Assembly (NCBI GenBank): GCA_035578905.1
Contig: JAQJVL010000576.1
Location: 372,001 to 436,000, forward strand
Reading direction: 5' to 3'
Source: Stictocephala bisonia
Taxonomy: Eukaryota; Arthropoda; Insecta; Hemiptera; Membracidae
DNA: 64,000 nt
Both the position numbers and the translations under genes were made by a program. Below are positions 8,812 to 19,652 of the stretch, piece by piece. Every line of letters begins with the position of its first letter. Position 1 is the first letter of the stretch. The notes below the pieces were generated by a model. The model made no database searches and was not told the origin of the DNA. It was given only the letters and a program-made list of their open reading frames with translations.

Positions 8812-11800
8812 CTGAAAATAAAAACATTTTTCTAGATATGGTATATTTATTTTTACCAAGTAAACTTATAAAAATGCTAATTAATTAGCATACTAAAATA
8901 TGCTAAAGATTATAAATTAGTAACCGTTAAACTGTTGGACTTAGGAATGGCCTAAAATACAATTAATATGAGTTCTATGTTTATTTCACATTTATCTCTT
9001 AACATATCTTATATGGCTTTATAAGTAGAAATTAGTTCATTTAATTGCACTTGGATGGTGATTGGTTGATAGTTCATTACTTTTCAAAATATATATTTTG
9101 GTAACTACAGGGTGAATGGTACGTGGTGTTTAAAAATTTAAGGGATTAAACTACATGCTTGGGGCTACTTAAGAACACGAATTGAAGTTTTATATGCCAA
9201 ACGGTTAGTGTGGTATGTTCAAATTAAGAGGGCTCTAAAGGAAAAGAAAATATAGAAGTCATGCGACACTGGCGATAGAAGTTGGAACTACGTCCAGTTT
9301 AATCCGCCGGACGAAGTGCAATATAGTCCCAAGAATCATTTCCTGTATAGTAGGTTTTCGTAGTATTTTCAACCGGAAACCCCTTCCTCCCGTCTGCCGT
9401 CTCCTCAGGTGGCTACACCCGACCTTCTCTGTCTGAATGTATGTTGAGCTGAAAGGCCAATTATTTTCAACAATTGTCAATTTTCCAGTCAGTACCGGTT
9501 TTGCTGCTGTATTTTATTTCTTAACATTTTTTTATGTCATTTTGTTTTTATAAAAAATAGTAATATTTTACTATAGTTTTTATTAGTTTTTATTTACAAA
9601 AAAAACAAAGTAATATTTGTTTAGAAAAGTAGACTTTTTACAGCGAAATCAATTTATTCACTGATCAAATGGGGGGTCTACTAAAATATTGAATTTCTAC
9701 TTGAAACGTTTTCCAAAATCATAATTCTTGTTCAAATCTTGTTATTCTCAAAACGGTTAAAATTTAACATAGTTAGGCATAGGCTTACCATACTTATATT
9801 CTACTATTGAAGAGTTTGATTTACAAACATAAAGATACGCTTTACTAAAAACTAAGTAAATTACGTTACAAAGAATGGTTTTTGTAAATATTTCTTAAAG
9901 CTCTTGGATTGTGATCTAAATATTGGTTTTTATGTGGTTAAATATTTAAAAAAGGCATTAATTGGCAAATAAATTTCTATTTTGTATCTTTTTATGTTCA
10001 GTTAAAGATTAAAACAACATACGCTTAAAGCATTAAAGGATAGCCACTTTTTTTATTTGCTTCTGAAGTATGCTGAATGAATTACTACAATACGGAAAAT
10101 GACACTACGGGGACAAGTTGTTTCAAAAAGCGAACATTTTGTTACAACAAAGATTTTCGCGGACAGAGACGAAAACCGAAGCGAACCGTATGAATGATAT
10201 CAATTATAATAAAATAATATATTATATTCTTGCTCAATTTTCCCATTGCCATGAGAAAAGCAATTATTTTACTTCGACAACAGTTCTTACACAATTACTT
10301 TTCAAAGATTTTAGTTTTACTGATAAATATTTCACAGTATTTTAGAAGTGATAAATTTAATATGATTCAATTAGGCATACACAAATTACTAAATATGACG
10401 ATTTTTTTAAACACGACTGTTAAAAATAACCAACAATTTAAAACAGAGAAACTGCTGTGAGCATATATCAATTTCGAACATATAACTTTAGACGTTCAAA
10501 GCAGATTGGGCTCACCTGCCTGACAGTAGTTTGGCCTCATAAACATGTATGTTCGGGGTAGTTTAGACTTACTTAGTCTACCAGTTTGACCTCAGCAATT
10601 CACACAGTACTTTGGTCTCAGTTTTTTTATATGAGTAAAGTAGTTTGTAGTACCGCGCAAAGCAGTTTTTATGCTCCACTGAAAATAAGGAGGGCTACTA
10701 AATTATTGAACTTCTAATCAAAGCTTACTGTAAAATCACGGGTTTTGACAAAATTTGACTCCTAAAACGTTTGAAATTTAAAATTGATTTATATACCACA
10801 CTTATTATACCCAACAATTGAAGAGTTTGATATAAAAGTGGGGCTAGGTACGCTTAAAGAACTGAGGACAACTATAAATAATGTATTTTACTAAATAGCT
10901 GTAACAGGTGTTTAGCACCCTAACAATTTGCTTTACGTGGTGTATTATTCAATAAAATGCCAAACATTTAAAAATAACAATGTATTTTGTACAGTCAATT
11001 GAAGAATAAAACAAAATAATGCTAAATGAACCATACAAAAATATTTTGATGTTAAAGTAGAATAATATATCCAACTGTCAATTAAACTGTAGTTTGATTA
11101 TTATTTATTGTACGGTTTTTACAATTATTTTTAACTAAATAACATATCATTTAACATATTATGTATTGTACAAAGGTAGTGTAAGTACTGTAGCACATAC
11201 AATAATAAGTTTTCTTACTAAGACAATTCCAACATATAAGTAAAAAAGCATGACAATTGAAGTAAAACTATATAACAACAAATTCTTAAGGCAACTAATT
11301 ACCTCAAAACTACAGTAATTAAAAAAAAAAATAATTGCATTGTTAATACTACACAGAACATAGTTTACTGAAGTACAACTTAGAACATAGTTAACTGAAG
11401 TACAACTTATAATAATACAACAAACATATTGGAAATAAAGTAACCCCTAAATATTTTCTTAAACACCATATAAATAACAGTGACAGGGGATATCGTAACT
11501 CAGCAGCCATCTAATTAGTTCCTATGTGTAGGTTTGTTATAGTTAATTTTGTAGTAGTTAATTAATTCCTAATATTGGAATAGTTAATTACAAAAATAAT
11601 ATAAAAATGCATAACAAATAAAAATAAATAACAACTGTGTACAACAATTTTACAAGCCAACTAATTTACTAAAACTAGACGAGCTGGTTGAAAACATGTA
11701 ATTAATTGAATAGATAGTATGATACATGAACGTAGTACATCTTGTAAAAATGTGGCAAACATATTAAAAACTTTTTTTATAAATGTTTACAAATTACCAA

Positions 11801-12117
11801 TAAAAACATTTTATTACTTTGACATTTTTATAGCCAAGTCCATTACGATGACTACCCAAGTTGATCAGTGTGACTGCCACAAGTTGATCACGAGCTCCCA
11901 AATTAGGTCAGTGGATACTCAAGTAATTGAACATGCATTAAATTAATACAAAACCAAACTGATCAGAACATCTTATTTCAGCAATATAATAATAGTTGAA
12001 CAATTTTACTTCAATACACAAGTAACGTAAAAAAATGCAAATTTCATACAGTATAATAGGGTCTACTTATACTGTATTGATAAAAAATAAGTGCAATATG
12101 TAGGCTACGAATGTTAA

Positions 12118-12161
12118 GGTGATCGATTTCGGTAAACTTAAGCTTACTTTAATCGATCACC
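12118..12161. repeat. Hairpin GGTGATCGATT...AATCGATCACC
   Basis: A perfect 11-bp inverted repeat encloses a 22-nt loop that itself contains CTTAAG. The motif GTGATCGATTTCGGT recurs, in inverse orientation, in the loop of the larger hairpin at 61.3-61.6 kb, so both probably belong to one repeat family. Confidence 0.7.
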
Positions 12162-12299
12162 GTTATATTTGTTCAGTTTATATTAATATTGTATTAAATT
12201 CATCTACCAACACATACTATGCTAATTAAGAAAACTTTTTTAAATTAGTATTTTATTAATTCTCTTCGCATTGCACAATGTTTAAATATCACTTATGTC

Positions 12300-12460
12300 A
12301 AGTTTTACCGTCCTAAGTCTTCTCATTGGCTGTTCAACGGAATACACCGGAAGTGGTACGAGGTTCCCAAACACTACCTCGCCCCATGACTTCAAGTTCA
12401 CAAAAGGATTGCCGCTCCGCCCCGCCCCGTCCCCCGGCTGTCATATTTTTCTGTCCTTGT
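12300..12460. promoter_or_regulatory. GC-rich, promoter-like segment (weak)
   Basis: In otherwise AT-rich intron, this stretch combines CATTGGCTG (inverted CCAAT), ACCGGAAGTG (an ETS/GABP-type site) and CCGCCCCGCCCCG (Sp1/KLF-type). That is a typical TATA-less promoter combination. No initiator or adjoining exon can be shown, so an internal alternative vimar promoter is only a possibility and a transposon-derived fragment is equally likely. Confidence 0.25.
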
Positions 12461-13575
12461 TACCGTTTAGGTAAAATATTTGCTTCAAAGTTACCTTCTT
12501 ATAAAATTACAAATAAATGACCTAGCATTTTTTCTACCACAACATTAATGAACTATAATAAATTAATAGTTACGACTTAACATTACTGTATTTATATTTT
12601 TTAAATAAAACAAAGGCCAATAGTGACAGTGACTTATTATAGAATTACTTATTGCTTTGGTCAAGCCGGAATTATTGAATTAATATTTTAACTGTACGCA
12701 TTCGTTAATGTAGTTTAAATGATTTATTTCATAAAAATGTTGTATATAGATGATTATTACAGTATTTTTCATGATATAATAAATATTGTGCACTGTCATT
12801 ACGAATAAAAATGTTATGCTTTACTTTGTAGTTAGATTATATCAGGAACCACATGGGAACGCACATTTTAATTTAAACGAAATAAGCCATTCAAAAGTAA
12901 TTAGACTAACTCTAAGTAATCAGTCTGTAAAATAATACTGATATCAGTCGTCGTAGGCCTACATTGCATCCATCGATGTTAAATTAAATGAAGGAAGGTT
13001 TTATGAATGAAGTAGTAAAATCCATCCGCGACTAAGAAGTTCGAGGTTTCGCCACTTGGATCTCATGAATCACCGCATATTTTGGCAATAAATTAACATG
13101 CAGGCATTTGCGCGGTCCAACATTGCGGCTACAGATTTAAAGATATCGATCTGAAACCAAAACTAAATTGAAACCAGATACATTTCTGACTAAAATCGCT
13201 TTTTAAAACTTCGATAACAGCTCTAGTTTTATTTTGGTACTAGTTTGAATATCAGGTAACTTCAATAACCTATAAAATCGAAATGAAGGAGAATTCTAAA
13301 ATTCTAAAAAGCGATTTGAGTCAAAAATGTCTTTATCTTTAAATAGATGTTTCATTTATAATTTTAAGACAGTAAATAAGGGCAGTATCTTGGACCGCGC
13401 AAAGCAGTTTTTACGCTTCTCAGCGCGGGGGTTTAGGGCCCTCTTAAGATCTTTTTTTAATTGTGGATCTAGTCATAAAAAAGCTTTATTACTTACTCAA
13501 AAGATCATAAACTATAACACCATTTTTGAAATCTAAATTAAGATTTTAACAAGAATAATGAGCTGGTGGCATGCG

Positions 13576-14707
13576 TAAATTGAAGTTGGTACTTAAAATT
13601 ATGCTTTAAAGTAAAAAAACCATGTTTTTGTACAATTTTAAACAAATTGACTTGAAGCAAAAGACTTAGCTACTCATGTTCAGTTCTGTAGATGGTTGCT
13701 CAATAGCGATATTGAGCAGTATCATTTCTTCAAAAAGATCCTTTGGACAGATGAGGCCATATTTATAAGACAAGGAATCTTTAATACACATAATATGCAC
13801 ATGTGGGCGAAAGAGAACCCAAGAGCAACCAAAGAACAACCTTTTCAAAGGAGATTTCACATTATGGTATGGGCCGGGGTGGTAGGTGAAACGCTTATAG
13901 CCCACACATTTTCGAGGGAAACCTTAACGGGGAACATTTTATGGACTTTTTACAGCACAGCCTCCCTTTGCAGCTAGACCATCACAACCAAGAACAAAGA
14001 GACAGTCTCATTTTCCAACAAGATGGAGCTACACCGCATTTCACACCACAGAAGTGCGTCACTGGTTGACGCTAAATTATCCTACATGGATTGGACGGGG
14101 TTGGACCGTAGAGTGGCCAGCTAAATCGCCGGATCATCGTCCCATGGATTTCTGTGTATGGGGACGGATGAAACAAAAAGTCTATTCTGCACCTATCAAC
14201 ACAGAACAAGAATTGAGGATAGAATAACTGTGGCTGCTGAAGTAGTGTGCCAAGAACTCTCTACAAAAGTGACAGTTCAACAAATGCGCAAGAGAGCACG
14301 GGCCTGCATCAGAAATGGAGGAAGGCAGTTTGAACAACATTTGTAAATCTTACTCTAGTAAGTTGGCCTTTTTTTCAATTCTTTTTATGAAATTAATTAG
14401 TATGTCTTAGTATTAAGTCAAATCAAACTTTTATAATAATAATAAAGAATAAATAGACAAAGCTTCATGTTTTCTGCAAACTGTGTTTTAATTCAGTTTC
14501 GCCTAACGTTTTCGATGACAAAATAAAATAATTAAAATCACAATTATACAATTGAAAAGAAAATTAAATTATACAGTTTTTTGTATGGTTTGACAAATTA
14601 TGTCCGTTACCATAATTTAGTAACCACACATAAAATATTGTTTAAAATTTTACAAAAACATAATTATTTTACTTTAAAGCGTAATTAAAAGTACCAACAT
14701 TAATTTA
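13576..14707 (+). mobile_element. Tc1/mariner-superfamily relic with long terminal inverted repeats
   Basis: A decayed transposase reads WTDEAIFIRQGIFNTHNMHM and HIMVWAGVVGETLIAHTF, then FQQDGATPHF, then WPAKSPDHRPMDFCVWG, and ends GRQFEQHL. These are the three acidic-residue blocks (D, D and the SPD/DF-WG block) of the DDE family common in insects, broken by at least three frameshifts and stops. The N-terminal DNA-binding part is missing. Segments 13,576-13,650 and 14,634-14,707 are inverted repeats of each other (TAAATTGAAGTTGGTAC versus TAAATTAATGTTGGTAC, then ...TTTAAAGTAAAA...ATGTTTTTGTA), which fixes the ends. Non-functional. Confidence 0.85.
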
Positions 14708-16639
14708 ACAAAAAGCAGGCACAAGCCTTAGAATTAATTGCATAACTAGGTTAGATAAATCTAATGACAAAAAAGAGCCCTGATTTTAAAACAAATTCAG
14801 ATTGCTCAAACATGCAAATCAGTTATTTGCCCTTTATTGCAGATATATCTGTTGGGAGGTGATAGGTTCTTTACTTGGACTCAGGAAATATTTATATCAA
14901 AGTAATCTGTACAGTACTAAAAAACAAGCCAATAGTACAATGCAGAACATAGTTCAAAAATAAATAACAGGGAAATGATCCTTCATGGGCATTGTTGCCT
15001 CTCTATGGATCAAAATTGCTGTGCTGAAACTTGCAAATATATATTAAAATGTTTAAAATAATCTTATAATATTATTGCTTTAATGTTTTTGATATTTAAA
15101 ACTATGAGTTTAATTCATCTGTCAATAACGGCTATTATGAAAAATGTTACGGCAGTGATTGAATAATAATCTCAATTTTAGTCCTGTTAATGACAAAACA
15201 GCACCTATTCAATGGTTGCCATCCGTCCACATTACTAAAGAAGTTTAAGGTGTCTTGTTGGGTGATGGCTAGTGTTCAGATACTCTTTGGGGAGATACAG
15301 TTTGTTTGTTAGCTGTTGACTCTGGAACTGGCAGAGAGCAAGAAACATAATATCACAGCACTCACCACAAAATGGTTAAACATACATATCTGGCAGTTTA
15401 AAAATACAAAATTAGGGGTTTCCTGTTAAAATAATAATAGTAAATAAAAAGTAGGTGCACATGGTTAAACAGATAAATGAAATGAAATGAAAATGAAATG
15501 AAATACGACTTTATTTAACCAGGCGAAGTTGGGACTAGAAAGTCCCTTCTTCCACTTAACCTGAAGTGGAAGCAAGCTGGTAAAGCACTGAGAGGACACT
15601 AAGGAAATAATCTACATTCAGGAACAAACAAATATTAAAAAAATGAAAGTTGACCTTTCCATTTGTCACACATTGTGTCTAAATATTGGGTGAAATCGGC
15701 AAACCACTTGAATTTATGAGATGCAAGATAGCAAACTGTTTTTAAAATTTCCCTGTAATTTAAGATTTTGATTTTTTTTTTTTTATATTGGGAGTTCAAA
15801 TTCCAATATACTAATTCCTGGCCTAGTGCCCCTCTAACCTAACCTAAGATTTTGTGTCTTTGAACAATAAGTAGAAAATTATTTGAATGATTTTATTTTT
15901 ATTGAATTATTTCACATACTTAATCATTTTATTTTCTCCCGTATGCATTAGCATAGAGAAAGTTTTGTGATCGTTAAAAAAATTTTTTTACAAGTTGGAC
16001 TAAAAATTAATTCATAGCCCCCTAAAACTAAGTGTTTTTATTTATTTATTTTTTTTTATTTTGATGTATGTCCATGTGTGTGTATGTGCAGTTCGCTGGA
16101 GACTAAACCGATTAATAAATTTTTATGAAATTTGGTATATAGGTGCATTTAGCCAATATCTCCAGAACCATTCTTTCACTTTTTTATTTTTTATGGGCAA
16201 AAAACATACAAAAATGGAATTTTCTCAAAAACGGCTCTAAGGATTTTGATTAAATTTTTTAGGAAAGATGTGAATTACAATTTAATATATTTTAGTAAAA
16301 ACTCCATGTCTCTAACTTGAATAGTTTTGTGTTTATGGCAGCAAAACTTATTTGTGAATCAAACTGATGATTAAAAAATCTTTTTTTTTTTTTTAGTGTT
16401 TAATATGGGGGAAAATTTGTGCCAATTCTTTGGAACCATTTATTTTTAGTATATTTGTATTTGTAAATTTTAGGATTTAAAACTTGTTGCTCTTTATTTT
16501 TGTTTATTGTTGATTCTAAAGATTTTATTGAGTTGTTTTGTTGTATTTCTAAGAGTCTAATGTTATATTTATCCCACAGTTTAATTTGTTATAAATTTAA
16601 AAAGTCTATATTTATTTTTATTGTATTATACTCATACTG
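14708..16639. other. vimar intron; LINE/SINE 3' tail at 15.48-15.6 kb
   Basis: At about 15,480-15,600 the minus strand reads CAACTTCGCCTGGTTAAATA then AAGTCG, followed by tandem TATTTCATTTCAT repeats. This looks like the 3' end of a retroposon with a pentanucleotide tail inserted in minus orientation. The remainder, including poly-T runs near 15,770 and 16,380, shows nothing recognisable. Confidence 0.55.
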
Positions 16640-16641
16640 TT

Positions 16642-16895
16642 TTGAATTAAGGAAGTTCCCAAAAAAGTCTATTATAATAGTTACGTATGTATATAATATA
16701 ATAGTTTGTAAATATATCTTTCAAAATAATGAATTACTACACATAATTGTAAAGAAATTATTATAGTTTATCTTTCAATTAGCCTTGAGCTAGAGAGACA
16801 AATAGAAAGTGTTGGTACAGTAGATCTCGTAGCAACGAACCTCAATTTAATGAATTCCTTGATGTAATGAATATTTGAAAATCCCCTAAAATAGC
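16642..16895 (+). repeat. Duplicated segment S1 (second copy inside mariner at 18,072-18,322)
   Basis: This block of about 250 bp begins GAATTAAGGAAGTTCCCAAA and ends CCCCTAAAATAGCT. It recurs at 18,072-18,322 with scattered substitutions and small indels. It contains both flank sequence outside the Tigger-like element and the first about 75 bp of that element. Confidence 0.93.
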
Positions 16896-17325
16896 TATAA
16901 TACTTAACAGTAAATATACCTCTATAATACAAATAAATCATGGCCAGTAACTCAATATAAAGAATTTTATATTTTCCTAAATGTAAGTTAGTTTACCTCT
17001 GTATAGCAAAAATTGTTTAAAACAATCAACTTCTGTATAGTGAATTTAACCTTTACATAGCAAAATGTATCTCTAACAGACTCAGTATAGCAAACAAATA
17101 TTTGTATGTGAACTTTTAAGTGAATTTCGCCTCAGCTGGCAGTGGCCGTGAGAACCGTCAAGCTCTCCTTATCTCAGCGCTTCCTTCCATTCCAGTATTT
17201 TTAGCGTAATATGGTAAATGGTAAACATGACCTTAAGTAAACAGACAAAAACTTTTCATTTTTTCTCAGAGTTAGAGTAAAGACAGTCCAAATGAATAGC
17301 GTTTTTATACTGTAAATAAAAATCA

Positions 17326-18902
17326 TACAAGGTCTCTCCAATAAATACTGTACTCTAGTAGAAACAGTTTTTAAGGCGAACTGAGGCCTTTAAAAACTTT
17401 ATTTTGCAAAATTTAGTCTAAATATATTTTGTCCTCTTCAAAGTACAGTACTCTCCATTTGTTGCTATGCATTTATTCCGTCTTGTTTTCCACTGTTCAA
17501 AGCAGCCTTGGAAGTCATCGGCAGTTAGGTTTATAGTTTTCTCGTTATTTCTTATTTTATTGTTTCCACATCTTTCCAGTGATTTCCCCTCATGACATTT
17601 TTGCATTTTAGGAGTAGGAAAAAGTCACAGAGAGCAAGATCTGATGAATAAGGAGGGCGGTCTAGGATGGTGATTGAATTTTTACTCAGAACTGGCAAAC
17701 AATCAATGCTGAGTGTGCTGGTGCATTGTCATGGTGAAGAATCCATACATCGCATTGAATCAAATTCGGTCGCACACGATCTCTCAAACGCTTGAGAACC
17801 ATAAGGTAGAACCAGCATTAACTGTTTGTCCTTCGGAAAGAAACTCATGATGGACAACACTTCCATATCAAAGAAAACAAGGAGCATGACTTTGATTTTT
17901 GGTCGGCTTTTCTTGATTTTTTTAGTTCGAGGGTCATCTTTTGCTTTCCACTCCTTACTTTGTAATTTTTGTTCAATGTCATACTAATAAAACCATGATT
18001 CGTCACGAGTAACCACCTTAGTGAGAAATCTAGCATTGTTTTCAAGTTAATTTTTCCAGTCAGTAACACATTGAATTAAGGAAGTTCCCAAAAAAGTCTA
18101 TTATAATAGTTACATATGTATATAATATAATAGTTTGTAAATATGTTTCAAAATAATGAATTACTACACACAAATGTAAAGAAAATAATATTATTATCTT
18201 TCAATTAGCCTTGAGCTAGAGAGATAAATAGAAACTGTTGGTACAGTAGATCTCGTGGTAACGAACCTCAATTTAACAAATTCCTTGATGTAATGAATAT
18301 ATGAAAATCCCCTAAAATAGCTTTATTTCCTCAACTTTTGAACTAGCATCAGCAACTTGGACACAATTTTTGCACACATCTTTTTTAAACCCAAATTTTC
18401 GGTTAAGATTGTTTGCATGGTTGATTTTCCTAAATTCAATTCATCAGCTATCATTCGGACAGTTTTTCGACGATCGGTAAGGACAAGAGACCGCACACAA
18501 TCAATGTTGAAGGTCAACACAGGAGGTTGAAGGTCGCCCCGGACTTGCATCATCCGTGGCATCTTGTTGGCCATCTTTAAAACACTTCATCCACTTGAAA
18601 ACAGATGTTTTCTATAGAGCATTATCTCCATAAACAGCTGTCAACATTTTATTAATTTCTTGGTAGCTTTTACAGCACTTTACCTAAAACTTGATGTTGA
18701 TCTGTGATTTCGTCAATTTCCATTTTCGACAAACAGTAAAAACGACAAAACAAAGTGACACAAACAGCACAACATTCACAGCTCAACGATCCGTCAAGCA
18801 CTGATGGCTCATTGGGTCTCAGGCAACTAATGGGCAGGGCTATAGTCCGCGTCATGGTCACCAGATTGCACCAGTTCACGAATTTATTGGACAGACCTCG
18901 TA
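17326..18902 (-). mobile_element. mariner (DD34D type), decayed and interrupted
   Basis: TA-flanked ends read CAAGGTCTCTCCAATAAAT (left) and, inverted on the right, CGAGGTCTGTCCAATAAAT. On the minus strand the transposase shows MEIDEITDQHQV, KTSVFKWMKCFKDGQQDATD and RSLVLTDRRKTVRMIADELN, then the first catalytic block (TRDESWFY-like), RPKIKVMLLVFFDMEV, and late the SSDLALCDFFLL block. Several stops and frameshifts are present. The coding region is split at 18,072-18,322 by segment S2, a copy of sequence from outside the element. Non-functional. Confidence 0.88.
18072..18322 (+). repeat. Duplicated segment S2 inserted in mariner
   Basis: This is a copy of 16,642-16,895. It splits the mariner transposase between its N-terminal domain (18,323-18,574) and the block containing the first catalytic Asp. 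It carries the left Tigger-like end together with its outside flank, so it is not a transposition product of that element. Confidence 0.9.
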
Positions 18903-19261
18903 CATCTATGCTAATACAGTACACAGTAATGTGAAATTTTTGTATTGAGTTTTGTATGCAACATTAAATACATTTTTTCTGTACAGTTGGTTCATATATA
19001 CATTATTTCAAATTAATTCCCCAAAACATGGTTTATTAATTTTGTCTTAATCAATTTATTCACTAAATAGTCTACAGAGATTATCCCTTTATTTACTGAA
19101 ATCACCTCTATATAACAAATATTTTCAATCTTAACCTCAATAACGAAACTCAACATAACAAATTACTCAATATAACGAATTCTTTTTACATCCCTTCAGA
19201 TTTGTTATATCAAGGTTCCACTCTATAAATTGTCTTTTTGCAAGTAATAAATATATTTTAA

Positions 19262-19432
19262 TTTGAAAATCAGACCAATACTGCGTGGCTTGCATTACAC
19301 AGAAAGTTGTAGGTCCCTTAGTTGACCTGGCCATTGGACTGTTAATAAGTGGCCCTATCCGAGTAAGTCAACTCAGTTAGTAACCAGACTACACAGGTCA
19401 TACACACTCAATCTACCCTCATGAGATAACAC
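19262..19432 (-). repeat. Dispersed repeat, inverse of the 7.3-kb copy
   Basis: On the minus strand it reads GATTGAGTGTGTATGACC ... GTCTGGTTACTAACTGAG ... TTATTAACAGTCCAATGG ... GGGACCTACAACTTTCTG ... GCAGTATTGGTCTGATTTTC, closely similar to 7,370-7,520. It lies 100 bp downstream of the first coding exon of vimar. Confidence 0.8.
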
Positions 19433-19534
19433 ATATTTACCTTCAAATACATGCAAGATGTGTCGTTCATATCCAGGGCCTACATCTAACAATGCTTAAA
19501 CCAATCTTAGTTTATTAAAGCTAAGTAGAGCTAC

Positions 19535-19652
19535 CTTTTTCAGTTGAGTCGATTTGAGACAAGATGGAATCCAACAGTCTATATACATCATCTACTTTTC
19601 TTTCATCCACTGATATCTTCAATTCTTCAGTATATTTAATCAAGTCCTCCAT
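19535..19652 (-). CDS. vimar: vimar/RAP1GDS1-like, first coding exon (ATG)
   Basis: The minus-strand ATG at 19,650-19,652 opens MEDLIKYTEELKISVDERKV followed by DDVYRLLDSILSQIDSTEK and a donor G|GTAGCT. The length of 39 codons plus one base leads in phase into the exon at 8,811. The N-terminal helix resembles the start of RAP1GDS1 (LSESLKKLKI...). TTTTTATAG immediately precedes the ATG and looks like an acceptor, so a non-coding first exon probably lies further upstream (see 23.68 kb). Confidence 0.75.

Larger units (their letters stand above)
8812..13575. other. Long vimar intron, left part
   Basis: No gene is supported. At 9,259-9,480 there is a GC-richer unclassified segment. The blocks about 9,660-9,850 and 10,680-10,870 are diverged direct repeats (both contain ...TACTAAAATATTGAA-like, AAAACGTTT and ATTGAAGAGTTTGAT). 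CCGCGCAAAGCAGTTTTTA-like sequence occurs at about 10,653 and 13,396, another dispersed repeat. The rest is AT-rich. Confidence 0.5.
16818..19223. mobile_element. Tigger/pogo-like terminal repeats enclosing a nest
   Basis: The left end, TA then CAGTAGATCTCGTAGCAACG, and the right end, which reads inward as TA then GAGTGGAACCTTGATATAAC, match the CAGTNGAACCTCGNTATAACGAA-type ends of pogo/Tigger elements and are flanked by TA. The interior nearest each end is rich in degenerate 'TATAACGAA' and 'TATAGCAAA' repeats (16,930-17,110; 19,090-19,200). No Tigger transposase is visible. A mariner occupies the middle. It is probably a non-autonomous element in the vimar intron. Confidence 0.6.
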
